This document shows, in pieces, positions 28,836 through 37,172 of a DNA stretch of 64,000 nucleotides (its first letter is position 1; each line of letters begins with the position of its first letter). A model generated the notes under the pieces. The model was not told the origin of the DNA. It was given only the letters and a program-made list of their open reading frames with translations, and ran no database searches. The stretch is from assembly GCA_035551355.1 (NCBI GenBank), contig DASZNF010000125.1:1-64000 (forward strand). The letters run 5' to 3'. Made by a program: the position numbers and the translations under genes. Origin of the DNA: DATATV01 sp035551355. GTDB taxonomy: Bacteria > Actinomycetota > Actinomycetes > Mycobacteriales > Pseudonocardiaceae.

Positions 28836-29765
28836 TCAGCACGCCTGATCCACGTAGTCCGAGGAGCCCGGGGCGGTCACGTCGAGGTCCCGGCGCACCA
28901 CGGTCAGGGCGGCGCCCCAGCCGGTGCAGGCGGCGGACAAGCCGGCCGCGCTGTACTCGATGACGATCACCTCGTCGCCGTAGGAAGCGGTGTAGGAGCC
29001 GCATTCGGAGTAGTCGGCGCACTGTTCGGCGACCGCGAAGTCGAATCCGGCGGCCCTTCCGGCGCCGGCGAGTTCCGCCGCGTTCTTCTGGGCGATGGCC
29101 AGGCCGTCGGCGTGTGCGCGGGCGATCAGCAGGCGGGCGTAGGCGAGGGCGTCGTCACTGGTGAGCAGGCCGGTCGAGTGGGTCCAGGAATCCAGGTTGT
29201 CCGGCTCGACCGCGTTGAAGCCGGAGGCGGCGCAGCCGTCGAGCCAGCCACCCACGATTGCGGCCAGCGCGGTGCGTTTGGCCGGGGTGGAGATGTCCAG
29301 CAGGAGTTCGTTCCAGTTCTGGTCGATCACCGGCTGGTCGCCGGAGTCGCGCAGGATCAGATCCGGGTGGTTGGCCTGCCACCAGGAAGTGGCGTCGGGC
29401 TGGGCCTGGAAGGCGTTGACGTAACAGATGTCGTAGAGGCCGGGCGCCGGGCTGGCGGTGCGGTCCCGGGTGACCACGCGGACACCCGCGGCCGGCGGAT
29501 AGGGCTGGCCGATCTGGTAGTCGAACCGGACATGCGTGGGCGGCGGGATCACGCGCTGGTGCTGCGGAGCCGGGGCGGCGGGCTTCGTCGTGGGTTCGGC
29601 CGGCGCGGTCTGGGTCGTGGCCGGAGCCATCGGTGCGGCCGAGGTGGTGGGCGGCGGGGTGCGGGTGGCGGCCGGGCGGGTCTGTGGGAGGGCGGTGCCG
29701 CTGGTGGCGCACCCGGCCAGCGCCAGGCATGCCACCAGCAGGAACAGCCATCGGGGTCGCGCCAC
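28836..29765 (-). CDS. GH114-like secreted lipoprotein (endo-alpha-1,4-polygalactosaminidase type)
   Basis: A 309-residue protein with lipobox LALAGC (Cys19), a Thr/Pro/Ala linker to about residue 75, and a TIM-barrel domain of the TM1410/glycoside hydrolase 114 family. It has RFDYQIGQPYPP, the GLYDICYVNAFQAQ block, IDQNWNELLLDIS, and GFNAVEPDNLDSW with the putative catalytic Glu and Asp. The family hydrolyses alpha-1,4-galactosaminogalactan in characterised members, but many bacterial members have unknown substrates. GTG start at 29765. It is placed upstream of lspA on the same strand, 35 bp away. Confidence 0.85.
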   Translation of the reverse strand: MARPRWLFLLVACLALAGCATSGTALPQTRPAATRTPPPTTSAAPMAPATTQTAPAEPTTKPAAPAPQHQRVIPPPTHVRFDYQIGQPYPPAAGVRVVTRDRTASPAPGLYDICYVNAFQAQPDATSWWQANHPDLILRDSGDQPVIDQNWNELLLDISTPAKRTALAAIVGGWLDGCAASGFNAVEPDNLDSWTHSTGLLTSDDALAYARLLIARAHADGLAIAQKNAAELAGAGRAAGFDFAVAEQCADYSECGSYTASYGDEVIVIEYSAAGLSAACTGWGAALTVVRRDLDVTAPGSSDYVDQAC

Positions 29766-29881
29766 CCGGCCAGCATGCCGGGATGAGCGGCGGTGGCCCT
29801 AGGGCGGAAGGTCCCTACCGTGGGCGCCACGCCGGGCACGCTCCGGCCCGGGCTGGGATCGGCCGGTCGGGTGGGCGCCAA

Positions 29882-29910
29882 GCCGGGCGCGTTCGAAGCG
29901 CGCGCCCGGC
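29882..29910 (-). terminator. strong hairpin after the SAM-IV-controlled gene
   Basis: Perfect 10-bp stem GCCGGGCGCG (29882-29891) / CGCGCCCGGC (29901-29910) with a 9-nt loop, located 47 bp past the stop of the class V aminotransferase gene and before the GH114-like gene. Confidence 0.6.
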
Positions 29911-29956
29911 CCGGGCCGGGGCCGGTCAGTCAGGTGGGCCGCCCGGCTGGGGACGG

Positions 29957-31309
29957 TCAGCCGGTGAGGAACGGGGGCAGCGGGCGCGGGTCCGGGGTGG
30001 GCGTCCAGCGGCCGTCGACCTGGGCGTAGGTCCACCGGGGGCCGTCTGCGACCAGTGTTCGCAGTGCGGCGATCAGCCGGTCCACGTGCTCGGCCGTGCT
30101 GCCAAGGCCGAGGCTGACCCGGACCGCGCGGGTCTCGGCCGAGCCGGCCGCGACCAGCAGGGTTCGGGTCAGGATGTGCGCGCAGAACGCGCCGTCCCGC
30201 ACGCCGATGCCGTGCTCGGCGGACAGCGCCGCGGCCAGCAGCCCGGCGTCCAGGCCGTCGACGGTGAAGCTGATGGTGCCCACCCGCTCGTGCGCGGACC
30301 CGAAGATGCTCAGTTCACGCAGGCCGGGCACGGTGGCCAGACCGGCCCGCAGGCGTTCGGTCAGGGCCCGCTCGTGGGCCAGGATCGGGGTCCAGTGCCT
30401 GCCCAGCGCGGCGCACGCGGTGGCCAGCGCGTGCACGCCGACCGTGTTGGGCGAGCCGGCCTCGTGGCGCTCGGGCGAGGCGGTCCAGGACACGCCCTGC
30501 TCGGTGACCAGGCTGGTGGCCCCGCCGCCGGCCAGGTAGGGCGGGGCGGCCCGCAGCCAGTCGGCCCGGCCGACCAGCACGCCGGCGCCGAACGGCGCGT
30601 ACAGCTTGTGGCCGGAGAAGGCGATGTAGTCCACGCCGAGCGCGGGCAGGTCGATGGGCCGGTGCGGGGCGAGCTGGGCGGCGTCCAGCACGATGCGCGC
30701 GCCGTGCCGGTGGGCGACCTCGGCCAGCTGAGCCACCGGCCACAGTTCGCCGGTCACGTTGGACGCGCCGGTGACCACCACCAGCCGCGGCCCCTCCGGC
30801 GCGCCGGCCAGGGCTTTGTCCACATCGGACACCGCGGCGGCCGGATTCGCCGGAGTGGCAAGGCGGCGCACGTTCGGGCCGCGCCAGGGCAGCAGGGCGG
30901 CGTGGTGCTCGCTGTCGAACACGACGACCGTTGTGCCGCGCGGCACGGCGCGGGCCAGCAGGTTGAGCGAGTCGGTGGTGTTGCGGGTGAAGATCACCGC
31001 GTCGGAGTCGCGGGCGCCGACGAACCGGCGCACCGCGTCCCGGGCCTGCTCGTAGACCCGGGTGCAGACCTGGGAGGCCAGCCCGGCGCCGCGGTGCACG
31101 CTGGCGTACCACGGCAGCAGCTCGTCCACGGCGGCTTTGACCTGGTCCAGGCAGGGGGCGCTGGCGGCGTGGTCGAGATTGGCGTAGCCGACCCGGCGGC
31201 CGTCGACCAGCGGCACGCTCAGCGAGGCGCCGACGACGGAGGGAACCCCTTGGGGGACAACGGTTTCCGGGACGGTGTCCACAGCGGGGCGGGACAGGGC
31301 GATGGTCAT
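29957..31309 (-). CDS. class V PLP enzyme under a SAM-IV riboswitch (cysteine desulfurase-like)
   Basis: A 450-residue class V aminotransferase-fold enzyme. It shows NLDHAASAPCLDQVK near the N-terminus, FTRNTTDSLNLLARA, the cofactor aspartate in IVLDAAQLAPH, the Schiff-base lysine in AFSGHKLYAPFGAGVLV and GSPNTVGVHAL. ATG 31309 has GAGGAG 7 bp upstream; a start 30 nt earlier is possible. A SAM-IV aptamer occupies the 5' leader, so expression should fall when S-adenosylmethionine is high. A role in sulfur or methionine-cycle metabolism is therefore inferred, for example as a cysteine/homocysteine desulfurase or lyase. It differs clearly from the class V paralogue at 3397-4578. Confidence 0.88.
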   Translation of the reverse strand: MTIALSRPAVDTVPETVVPQGVPSVVGASLSVPLVDGRRVGYANLDHAASAPCLDQVKAAVDELLPWYASVHRGAGLASQVCTRVYEQARDAVRRFVGARDSDAVIFTRNTTDSLNLLARAVPRGTTVVVFDSEHHAALLPWRGPNVRRLATPANPAAAVSDVDKALAGAPEGPRLVVVTGASNVTGELWPVAQLAEVAHRHGARIVLDAAQLAPHRPIDLPALGVDYIAFSGHKLYAPFGAGVLVGRADWLRAAPPYLAGGGATSLVTEQGVSWTASPERHEAGSPNTVGVHALATACAALGRHWTPILAHERALTERLRAGLATVPGLRELSIFGSAHERVGTISFTVDGLDAGLLAAALSAEHGIGVRDGAFCAHILTRTLLVAAGSAETRAVRVSLGLGSTAEHVDRLIAALRTLVADGPRWTYAQVDGRWTPTPDPRPLPPFLTG

Positions 31310-31377
31310 GCCGACTCCTCGGGCCGTTCGGGGACCCACAGGGAGGGGCCCGCGCTTGCCCGGCGCGCTGCGCGACG

Positions 31378-31463
31378 GGCCAGGTCCTCACCCAGGGCAC
31401 CCCACCGCGGTAGGAGGGTTGCCGGCCAGCAAGCTGGGGCTTGACGCTGGCGCTCATGACCTT
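31378..31463 (-). ncRNA. SAM-IV riboswitch
   Basis: Read on the minus strand, the leader contains the diagnostic SAM-IV blocks in order: GGTCATGAG (31461-31453), CCAGCGTCAAGCCCC, GCTGGCCGGCAACC, CGCGGTGGGGTGCC and GGTGAGGACC (31392-31383). GGTC at the 5' end pairs with GACC at the 3' end to form P1. It lies about 75 nt upstream of the class V gene's ribosome site. The SAM-IV class is known from actinobacteria, where it binds SAM and reduces downstream expression. Confidence 0.92.
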
Positions 31464-31471
31464 GGTCGTGC

Positions 31472-31500
31472 AGGCTAGCCGAAACCGGCCATTGACACAA
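31472..31500 (-). promoter_or_regulatory. promoter of the SAM-IV transcript
   Basis: Minus-strand -35 TTGTGT (31500-31495), 17-bp spacer, -10 TAGCCT (31477-31472). The predicted start at about 31465 is immediately ahead of the aptamer. Its -35 box overlaps that of the divergent MFS promoter. Confidence 0.6.
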
Positions 31501-31525
31501 ACATGAGAATGATTCAGGATTTTCA
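31492..31525 (+). promoter_or_regulatory. MFS promoter with AT-rich dyad
   Basis: Plus-strand -35 TTGACA (31492-31497), 17-bp spacer, -10 CAGGAT (31515-31520). An AT-rich imperfect dyad, half-sites TGAGAATGATT (31504-31514) and CAGGATTTTCA (31515-31525), covers the spacer and -10. The TGA-AAT/ATT-TCA arms recall Zur/Fur-type boxes, but the match is partial. Confidence 0.45.
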
Positions 31526-31570
31526 GACCTGCGGGTAGCGGGCAGGATTTCGCAGGCAGAAGGAGCCGCC

Positions 31571-32833
31571 ATGGCGACCGTGCACACCTCGTCCGAGCCC
31601 CGCCGCTCCGCCCTGGCCGAACCCACCGAACGGGTCGGCGGCCGGTGGATCACGCTGTGGACGTTCAGCCAGTTCGGCATCTACCTGCCGCTCTACGGGG
31701 TGATGCAGATCCTGCTGCCCGAGCAGGCGGAGAACCTGGCCGGCAGCGGCGGCAAGGTGGCGGCCGTCGGCTGGGCGACCGCGCTGGCCGCGGTGGTCAC
31801 CGTGATCGTCAACATCCTGGTCGGCGCGCTGTCCGACCGGACCATGGCCCGGCGCGGCCGGCGCCAGGCCTGGGTGCTGGGCGGGGCGCTGATCGCCGGG
31901 GTGGCGCTGGCCGCGCAGGGCACGGTGCGCAGTGTGCTGCTGATGGTGCTGGTGTGGGGGGTCGTGCAGATCGGGCTGTCCACCATGAGCGCGGCCACGA
32001 ACGCGGCCGTGCCGGACGAGGTTCCGGTGCGGCAGCGCGGTTTCGTGTCGGCGTTCATGAGCATCGCGCAGTCCGCCGGGCCGCTGATCGGGGTGGCGCT
32101 GGTGGCCGCCGTGATCACCGGGATCATCTCCGGATTCGTGGCCATCGCCGTGGTGACCGTGCTGGTCGCGGTGCCGTTCGCACTGGGCACCCGGGGCGTG
32201 CCGCTGACCGCGGCGGAGCGGCCGCCGTTCTCGTGGCGGGCCATCGTGACCGGGGTGGTGGCGCCGCTCAAGCACGCCGACTTCAGCTGGGCGTGGTCGG
32301 GCCGGTTCTTCATTCAGCTGTCGAACGCGCTGGCGCAGCTGTATTTGCTGTACTTCCTGCAAGATCGCGTGCACTACGCCGATCCGCAGACCGGCGTGCT
32401 GTTCCTGATCGTGATCTACACCCTGGCCGCGGTGCTCATCGCGATCCCGGTCGGCCGGTGGTCCGACCGCACCGGGCGACGCAAGCGGATCGTGGTGATT
32501 TCCTCGGTGCTGCAAGGAATCGCGGGCCTGATGCTGGCGTTCTGGCCGACCTGGACGATGACCATGATCGGCGCGGGCGTACTGGGTCTGGGTTTCGGCG
32601 CCTACCTCGCGGTGGACCAGGCGCTGATCACCCAGGTGCTGCCGCGCGCCGAGGACCGCGGCAAGGACCTTGGCATCATCAACATCGCCAACAACCTGCC
32701 CTACGCGATCACCCCGGTCATCGCCGCGCCGGTCATCGACCACTTCGGCGGATATCCGGTGCTGTACCTGCTGGTGCTGGTCACCGCGATGATCGCGGCG
32801 GTGACGGTGCAACCGATCAAGAGTGTGGCCTGA
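31571..32833 (+). CDS. MFS transporter (SLC45/GPH-like)
   Basis: A 420-residue protein with about 12 hydrophobic segments and the MFS loop signatures GALSDRTMARRGRRQAWVLGG (between TM2 and TM3) and GRWSDRTGRRKRIVVIS (between TM8 and TM9). The first signature is of the kind seen in the sucrose/glycoside-transporter (SLC45/GPH) branch. The substrate is unknown. GGAG lies 8 bp before the ATG. It is divergent from the SAM-IV-controlled class V enzyme, with overlapping -35 elements, so the two may be co-regulated. Confidence 0.88.
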   Translation: MATVHTSSEPRRSALAEPTERVGGRWITLWTFSQFGIYLPLYGVMQILLPEQAENLAGSGGKVAAVGWATALAAVVTVIVNILVGALSDRTMARRGRRQAWVLGGALIAGVALAAQGTVRSVLLMVLVWGVVQIGLSTMSAATNAAVPDEVPVRQRGFVSAFMSIAQSAGPLIGVALVAAVITGIISGFVAIAVVTVLVAVPFALGTRGVPLTAAERPPFSWRAIVTGVVAPLKHADFSWAWSGRFFIQLSNALAQLYLLYFLQDRVHYADPQTGVLFLIVIYTLAAVLIAIPVGRWSDRTGRRKRIVVISSVLQGIAGLMLAFWPTWTMTMIGAGVLGLGFGAYLAVDQALITQVLPRAEDRGKDLGIINIANNLPYAITPVIAAPVIDHFGGYPVLYLLVLVTAMIAAVTVQPIKSVA

Positions 32834-32854
32834 AAGCCGACTGGCCAAGTACAG

Positions 32855-34819
32855 CTAGCGCCCGCAGTCGAACAGGATGCCCGCGGTGGCCGAGGCGGCG
32901 CCGATGCGGGCCGGTGGGACCACCGCGCAGTGGCGGGCGGTCCACTGGATGCGTTCGGTGATGGCTTCGCCCGCGCTGGCCGTGCTGGCCGCGGCGCCGT
33001 CGCGGGCGGCGGCCTGGCTGATTTCCAGGAACACCCGGGGCAGCAGCACGAAGCGCAGGCGGCCGGAATTGGTCCAGTCGGCCAACTGGCCGGTCGTGGG
33101 CGTCTGGTCGAAACCGAGATATCCGCCCAGTGCGGCCACATTCGCGTCGGTGTTGATGAGGTACGGGTCGGCGCCGAAGGTGCCGCCCTCGACCGCGAGC
33201 GCGATCTGAGCACCGTTGTCGTGGGCGGTGGCGTAGGCCAGGATCTGCCGCTCTCCCGCCGTGATCCGCTGCGCACCGTCCATGAAGGCCTCGTAGGCGC
33301 GGGCCGCCGGGCCGGTGCCCAGCGCGCCACCTACCCCGGCCGCTACATCCACTGTGGACGGACCGGCGCTCGGGTCGCTGGCGGACAACAGGTCCCAGTG
33401 CTGCCCGGCCGTGTCGATCGAATACGCGGCCGGGCCGGCCAACATCGCGGCCAGGCCGATCGCGGCGATCGGGGTCAGGCCGACGCCGGTCTGCCGCCAG
33501 CCCGGGAACACCGCGAGCAGGACCAGGGCGGAACCCGAACCCGCCACCAGGATCGCCACCCGCAGCCAGGGCAGCCAGTCGGGAGTCTGGTCCAGCACCG
33601 CGAACGCCTCCACGGCGGTCGCGGCGACAGCCAGCGGCAGCACCAAGCCGGCTCGCTGACCGGCGGCGTACCAGCGCCAGCAGGCGGCCAGGCCGGCCGC
33701 GGTGACCACGGCGACGGCCGGGGCCAGTTCGGCCGTGTAGTAGCGGTGGAAAATGCCACCGGCGAAGGAAAAGACCAGCACGGTCAGCACCAGCCAGCCG
33801 CCCCACAACAACCACGCCGAGCGCTGCGACGCCGAACCACCGCGCGTGCGCAGCCACCAGATCACGGCCCCGAGCACCGCGCCGACGGCCACCGGGAGCA
33901 GCCAGCCGATCTGACCGGCCAGAGCGCTGTTGAGCAGACGCAGTGGCCCCGGGTCACCGGCCAGGCCGGAGCCGATGGTGTTGCCCAGGGAACCGAGCGA
34001 GCCGGTGCCGGTGCCGAACACGCGGCCGAAACCGTTGTAGCCGAAGATCAATTGCCAGATCGAGTTGTTCGTGGTGCTGCCGATGTAGGGCCGCTGCCCG
34101 GGCCAGACGCTGACGAACACCGGCCAGGCCAGGGACACCGCCAGCGCCACCACCCCGGCCGCCGCCAACTGCGCGGTCTTGCGGCGCGGGGGCACCGGGG
34201 CGGGCAGGTAGCCCAGTGCCAGCGCGGGCAGGACCACCCAGGCGGCCAGCATCTTCGTGGTGAAACCCAGTCCTACCAACACACCCGCGCCGATCAGCCA
34301 GCCGGTGCGGCCGTGCTCGACAGCCCGGGTCAGGCAGTACGCGGCCAGCAACACCAACAACACCAGCAGGGCGTCGGACACGTTGTCCCGGTCGATCGCG
34401 GTGTTCACCGGCGAGATCGCCAGCAACAGCGCGGCCAGCAACGCCACGCCCTCCCCGGCCCACCGGCGCACGATCCGGTGCAGCACGAACACCGCGGCGA
34501 CGCCCTCGATCGCCTGCACCAGCGCGATCGCCCACCAGTGGTAGCCGAACACCCACACCCCGGCGGTCTGCACCCAGAACGCCAACGGCGTCTTGTCCAC
34601 GGTCACCAACCCGGCCGGGTCGTAGCCGCCGAACAGGAACGTGGTCGCGCCGCGGGACATCGAGTGCACCGCGGCGGCGTAGTAGGGCTGCAGGCCGCGG
34701 TCGCCCAGCGACCAGCAGCACAGCAGCGCGGCCAGGACCAGCACCCCGAGCAGACCCGCCTGCGGCCAGCGGAACCTTGGTGTGCGGTCGGTTTCGTCCC
34801 CGATGAACTCCCCAGTCAC
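32855..34819 (-). CDS. PMT/ArnT-type membrane glycosyltransferase
   Basis: About 654 residues with 11 or more hydrophobic segments followed by a C-terminal extracytoplasmic domain. The N-terminal catalytic loop has QPYYAAAVHSMSRGATTFLFGGYDPAGLVTVDKTPL, matching the GT39/PMT_2 family that uses polyprenyl-phosphate sugars on the outer face of the membrane. The C-terminal part (PYLINTDANVAALGGYLGFDQTPTTGQL) is typical of actinobacterial members. GTG 34819 was chosen; GTG 34825 and ATG 34864 are possible, none with a strong ribosome site. The acceptor (protein or envelope glycan) is unknown. Confidence 0.87.
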   Translation of the reverse strand: MTGEFIGDETDRTPRFRWPQAGLLGVLVLAALLCCWSLGDRGLQPYYAAAVHSMSRGATTFLFGGYDPAGLVTVDKTPLAFWVQTAGVWVFGYHWWAIALVQAIEGVAAVFVLHRIVRRWAGEGVALLAALLLAISPVNTAIDRDNVSDALLVLLVLLAAYCLTRAVEHGRTGWLIGAGVLVGLGFTTKMLAAWVVLPALALGYLPAPVPPRRKTAQLAAAGVVALAVSLAWPVFVSVWPGQRPYIGSTTNNSIWQLIFGYNGFGRVFGTGTGSLGSLGNTIGSGLAGDPGPLRLLNSALAGQIGWLLPVAVGAVLGAVIWWLRTRGGSASQRSAWLLWGGWLVLTVLVFSFAGGIFHRYYTAELAPAVAVVTAAGLAACWRWYAAGQRAGLVLPLAVAATAVEAFAVLDQTPDWLPWLRVAILVAGSGSALVLLAVFPGWRQTGVGLTPIAAIGLAAMLAGPAAYSIDTAGQHWDLLSASDPSAGPSTVDVAAGVGGALGTGPAARAYEAFMDGAQRITAGERQILAYATAHDNGAQIALAVEGGTFGADPYLINTDANVAALGGYLGFDQTPTTGQLADWTNSGRLRFVLLPRVFLEISQAAARDGAAASTASAGEAITERIQWTARHCAVVPPARIGAASATAGILFDCGR

Positions 34820-34873
34820 GGTCACCCCGGCAGTCAACCGTGCGGAGTTCCGGCGGACATCCATCCCCGGGCC

Positions 34874-34895
34874 GAGCCCGGGTTGACCCGGGCTC
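34874..34895 (-). terminator. terminator after the CPA antiporter gene
   Basis: Perfect 10-bp inverted repeat GAGCCCGGGT (34874-34883) / ACCCGGGCTC (34886-34895), followed by another AACCCGGG copy, directly downstream of the antiporter stop and upstream of the glycosyltransferase starts. Confidence 0.65.
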
Positions 34896-34906
34896 AACCC
34901 GGGGGC

Positions 34907-36379
34907 TCAGACCACGCCGCGCCAGCGGGCGTGCCGGCCGGCCCGGTCGACCGCGCGGATCCGCCGCTCGGCCGCCTCCCGGCTGGCCTCGGTGGCCACC
35001 ACCAGCAGCTGGTCGCCCTCCTGCAACCGGGTGGTCTCCAGCGGGGTGAAGCCCTCCTCGCCGCGCACGATCAGGCTGACCGTGGCGCCCAGCGGCAACC
35101 GCAGCTCGGCCAGGTAGACGCCGTGCAGCTTGGAGCCGGGCTGCACCCGCACCTGCACCAGCCCGGCGTCGATCTCGTCCAGCGCGGTGGAGTCGACCTC
35201 CAGCTCCTGCGGCTGCGCGGAACCGGCCAGCCGCAACCACTTGGCCAGCATCGGCAGGGTGCCGCCCTGGATCACGGTCAGCACCACCACCAGCACGAAC
35301 ACCGTGGACACCAGTTCCTGCGCACCGGGCACGCCGTCGGTGAGCGGGATCAGCGCGAGCACGATCGGCACCGCGCCGCGCAGGCCCGACCAGGACAGGA
35401 ACACCTGTTCCCGCAACCTCATCCGAAACGGCAGCGCGGCCAGCAGCACGGACAGCGGGCGGGCCAGCAGGATGAGCACGGCGCCGGCGATCAGCGCGGG
35501 GACCACCGCGGCCAGCAGCCGGGCCGGCGAGGCGTACAGGCCCAGCAGCACGAACAGGCCGATCTGGGCCAGCCAGCCAAGGCCCTCGGCGAAGGACAAC
35601 GTGTCCGAGCGGTGCGGCAGCCGGGAGTTGCCCAGCACCAGGCCACACACGTAGGTGGCCAGCAGCCCGGAGGCGTGGGCCAGATCCCCGCCCGCGTAGG
35701 CCAGCACGCACACCGCGACCGCGGCCAGCGGATACAGGCCGGTGGCGGGCAGCGCGGCCCGGCGCAGCAGCCAGGCCGCGGCGAACCCGAGCGCGCCGCC
35801 GACGGCCGCGCCGGCCAGCAGCTCGTAGACCACCAGCAGCGGGGTGGACCAGGTGACCGCGCCGCCCGAGGCCAGCAGCACCACGGCCAGATAGACCGGG
35901 GCGTCGTTGAGGCCGGACTCCAGTTCCAGCGCGCCGGCCAGTTTCCGGCTCACCCCGACCGAGCGCAGCACGCTGAACACCGCGGCCGCGTCGGTGGAGG
36001 ACAGCACCGCGCCCCACAGCAGCGCGGTGCGCCAGTCCAGCGACAACACGAAGTGCAGCGCCGTTCCGGTGACCGCGACGCTGACCACAACGGCCACAGT
36101 GGACAGTGCGATACCCAGTCCCAGCGCGGGTTTCACGGTCGACCACCGGGTGGTCACGCCGCCCTCGGTGAGGATGAGCACCAGCGCGGCGATGCCGAGG
36201 GACTGGGTGAGTGCGGCGTTGTCGAACCGGATGCCCAGGCCGGATTCGCCCAGCGCGAGCCCGATTCCCAGGTACAGCAACAACGAGGGCAGGCCGAGTT
36301 TCACCGACACCCGAACCGCGAGCACCGCGACAAGCAGGACGACAGCGGCGATCCCGAGAACGAATGACAGTTCGGCCAT
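34907..36379 (-). CDS. potassium/proton antiporter, CPA family, with RCK-C domain
   Basis: A 490-residue cation:proton antiporter. Twelve or so hydrophobic segments include the ion-binding region ALELESGLNDAPVYLAVVLLA (ND pair on TM5) and VFLSWSGLRGAVPIVLAL. The C-terminal 100 residues (ALDEIDAGLVQVRVQPGSKLHGVYLAELRLPLGATVSLIVRGEE) form a TrkA-C/RCK-C ligand domain, as in NhaP2/CvrA-type K+/H+ antiporters. The role in K+ or pH homeostasis is inferred from the family. ATG 36379, with GGAAGGG about 10 bp upstream. Confidence 0.9.
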   Translation of the reverse strand: MAELSFVLGIAAVVLLVAVLAVRVSVKLGLPSLLLYLGIGLALGESGLGIRFDNAALTQSLGIAALVLILTEGGVTTRWSTVKPALGLGIALSTVAVVVSVAVTGTALHFVLSLDWRTALLWGAVLSSTDAAAVFSVLRSVGVSRKLAGALELESGLNDAPVYLAVVLLASGGAVTWSTPLLVVYELLAGAAVGGALGFAAAWLLRRAALPATGLYPLAAVAVCVLAYAGGDLAHASGLLATYVCGLVLGNSRLPHRSDTLSFAEGLGWLAQIGLFVLLGLYASPARLLAAVVPALIAGAVLILLARPLSVLLAALPFRMRLREQVFLSWSGLRGAVPIVLALIPLTDGVPGAQELVSTVFVLVVVLTVIQGGTLPMLAKWLRLAGSAQPQELEVDSTALDEIDAGLVQVRVQPGSKLHGVYLAELRLPLGATVSLIVRGEEGFTPLETTRLQEGDQLLVVATEASREAAERRIRAVDRAGRHARWRGVV

Positions 36380-36462
36380 CTGGCGCCCTTCCGGCGTTGG
36401 CGATCGGGGGGACACGTCCATTGTGGCCCGGAAATCGGCCGAAATGGGCAAATGTGACCGAT

Positions 36463-36744
36463 CTACTCTCCGCGCATCAGCTCGCTGACCCGGTCGGCCA
36501 GGCCCTCCGGCGGCCGGTCGACGGACACGACCTTGTCCCGGCCGCGCTGCCCGGCCACGATCTCCAGCCGGCCCCGGCGCACGCCCAACGCCTTGGCCAG
36601 CACCCGGCACACCGCCTCGTTCGCCCTCCCGTCCACCGCAGGCGCGGCCACCGCGACCAGCAGCGACGAGCCACGCGGACCGTCCCACCGGCCGCCCACC
36701 GCGTCCCGGCGAGCGCCCGGCCGTACCCGGATGCCGATTCTCAT
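36463..36744 (-). CDS. DUF167/YggU-family protein
   Basis: A 93-residue protein of the YggU/DUF167 family: it starts with the strand RIGIRVRPGARRDAV, then SLLVAVAAPAVDGRANEAVCRVLAKALGV and a basic block GRDKVVSVD. Structures are known for the family but no defined function. Length and motif order are complete. It lies 83 bp upstream of the antiporter on the same strand. Confidence 0.88.
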   Translation of the reverse strand: MRIGIRVRPGARRDAVGGRWDGPRGSSLLVAVAAPAVDGRANEAVCRVLAKALGVRRGRLEIVAGQRGRDKVVSVDRPPEGLADRVSELMRGE

Positions 36745-36899
36745 CCCGCGCGCACCGCGTCGCCAGCCGGCCGTCCCCGAACCGGGCGGACGCGGCGTTT
36801 CCGTTCCGGGTGCGCGAAAAGTTTCACCGGCAGCGCAAAGTATCCGGCCGAAAACGCCCCGGCCAGGTGGATCACCGCCTCGCTAGTCCTTGCGCCCGC

Positions 36900-37073
36900 T
36901 CAGGGGGCGACCTCGGTGGCCCGGACCGGATCGGCGGGATACGGCGCGGGACCGGCGACCTTGGCCAGTTCGGCGCCCAGGAATTCGGCCAGCGACTGGC
37001 CGACCTGAGCCGCCTTTGCCGTCAAGGCGCGATACACGTCATTGGGCACCCGAATCCGAACATCCACCGCCAT
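36900..37073 (-). CDS. small ribbon-helix-helix-like protein
   Basis: A 57-residue protein. The pattern VDVRIRVPNDVYRALTAKAAQVGQSLAEFLGAEL (strand, then two helices) is that of Arc/MetJ-type ribbon-helix-helix DNA-binding proteins, commonly antitoxins. No toxin gene is adjacent: the 155 bp on the downstream side hold no coding sequence I recognise, and ileS lies upstream. ATG 37073 was chosen; a longer frame to 37139 lacks support. It could be an orphan antitoxin or a stand-alone regulator. Confidence 0.65.
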   Translation of the reverse strand: MAVDVRIRVPNDVYRALTAKAAQVGQSLAEFLGAELAKVAGPAPYPADPVRATEVAP

Positions 37074-37172
37074 GACATCCAGTATTCCGGTGCGGGCACA
37101 ACGCATGTCAATCCGCCAAAAAGTGGTTGTGGGCGCCACGGCGAAAACTCACCGCGACGCCCACGAAACCAA

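Noticed and set aside
29633..31444. A 603-codon plus-strand frame across the SAM-IV-controlled gene
   Set aside because: It is antisense to a well-supported PLP enzyme and has low-complexity composition with no domain.
31492..31525. Classical Zur or Fur box in the MFS promoter
   Set aside because: Only the outer TGA-AAT/ATT-TCA arms match; the inner bases are not symmetrical, so it is recorded only as an AT-rich dyad.
32930..36367. A 1145-codon open frame on the plus strand opposite the glycosyltransferase and antiporter genes
   Set aside because: It is the mirror of two convincing minus-strand genes. Its protein is Gly/Gln/Arg/His-rich without domains, as expected for an antisense frame in high-GC DNA.
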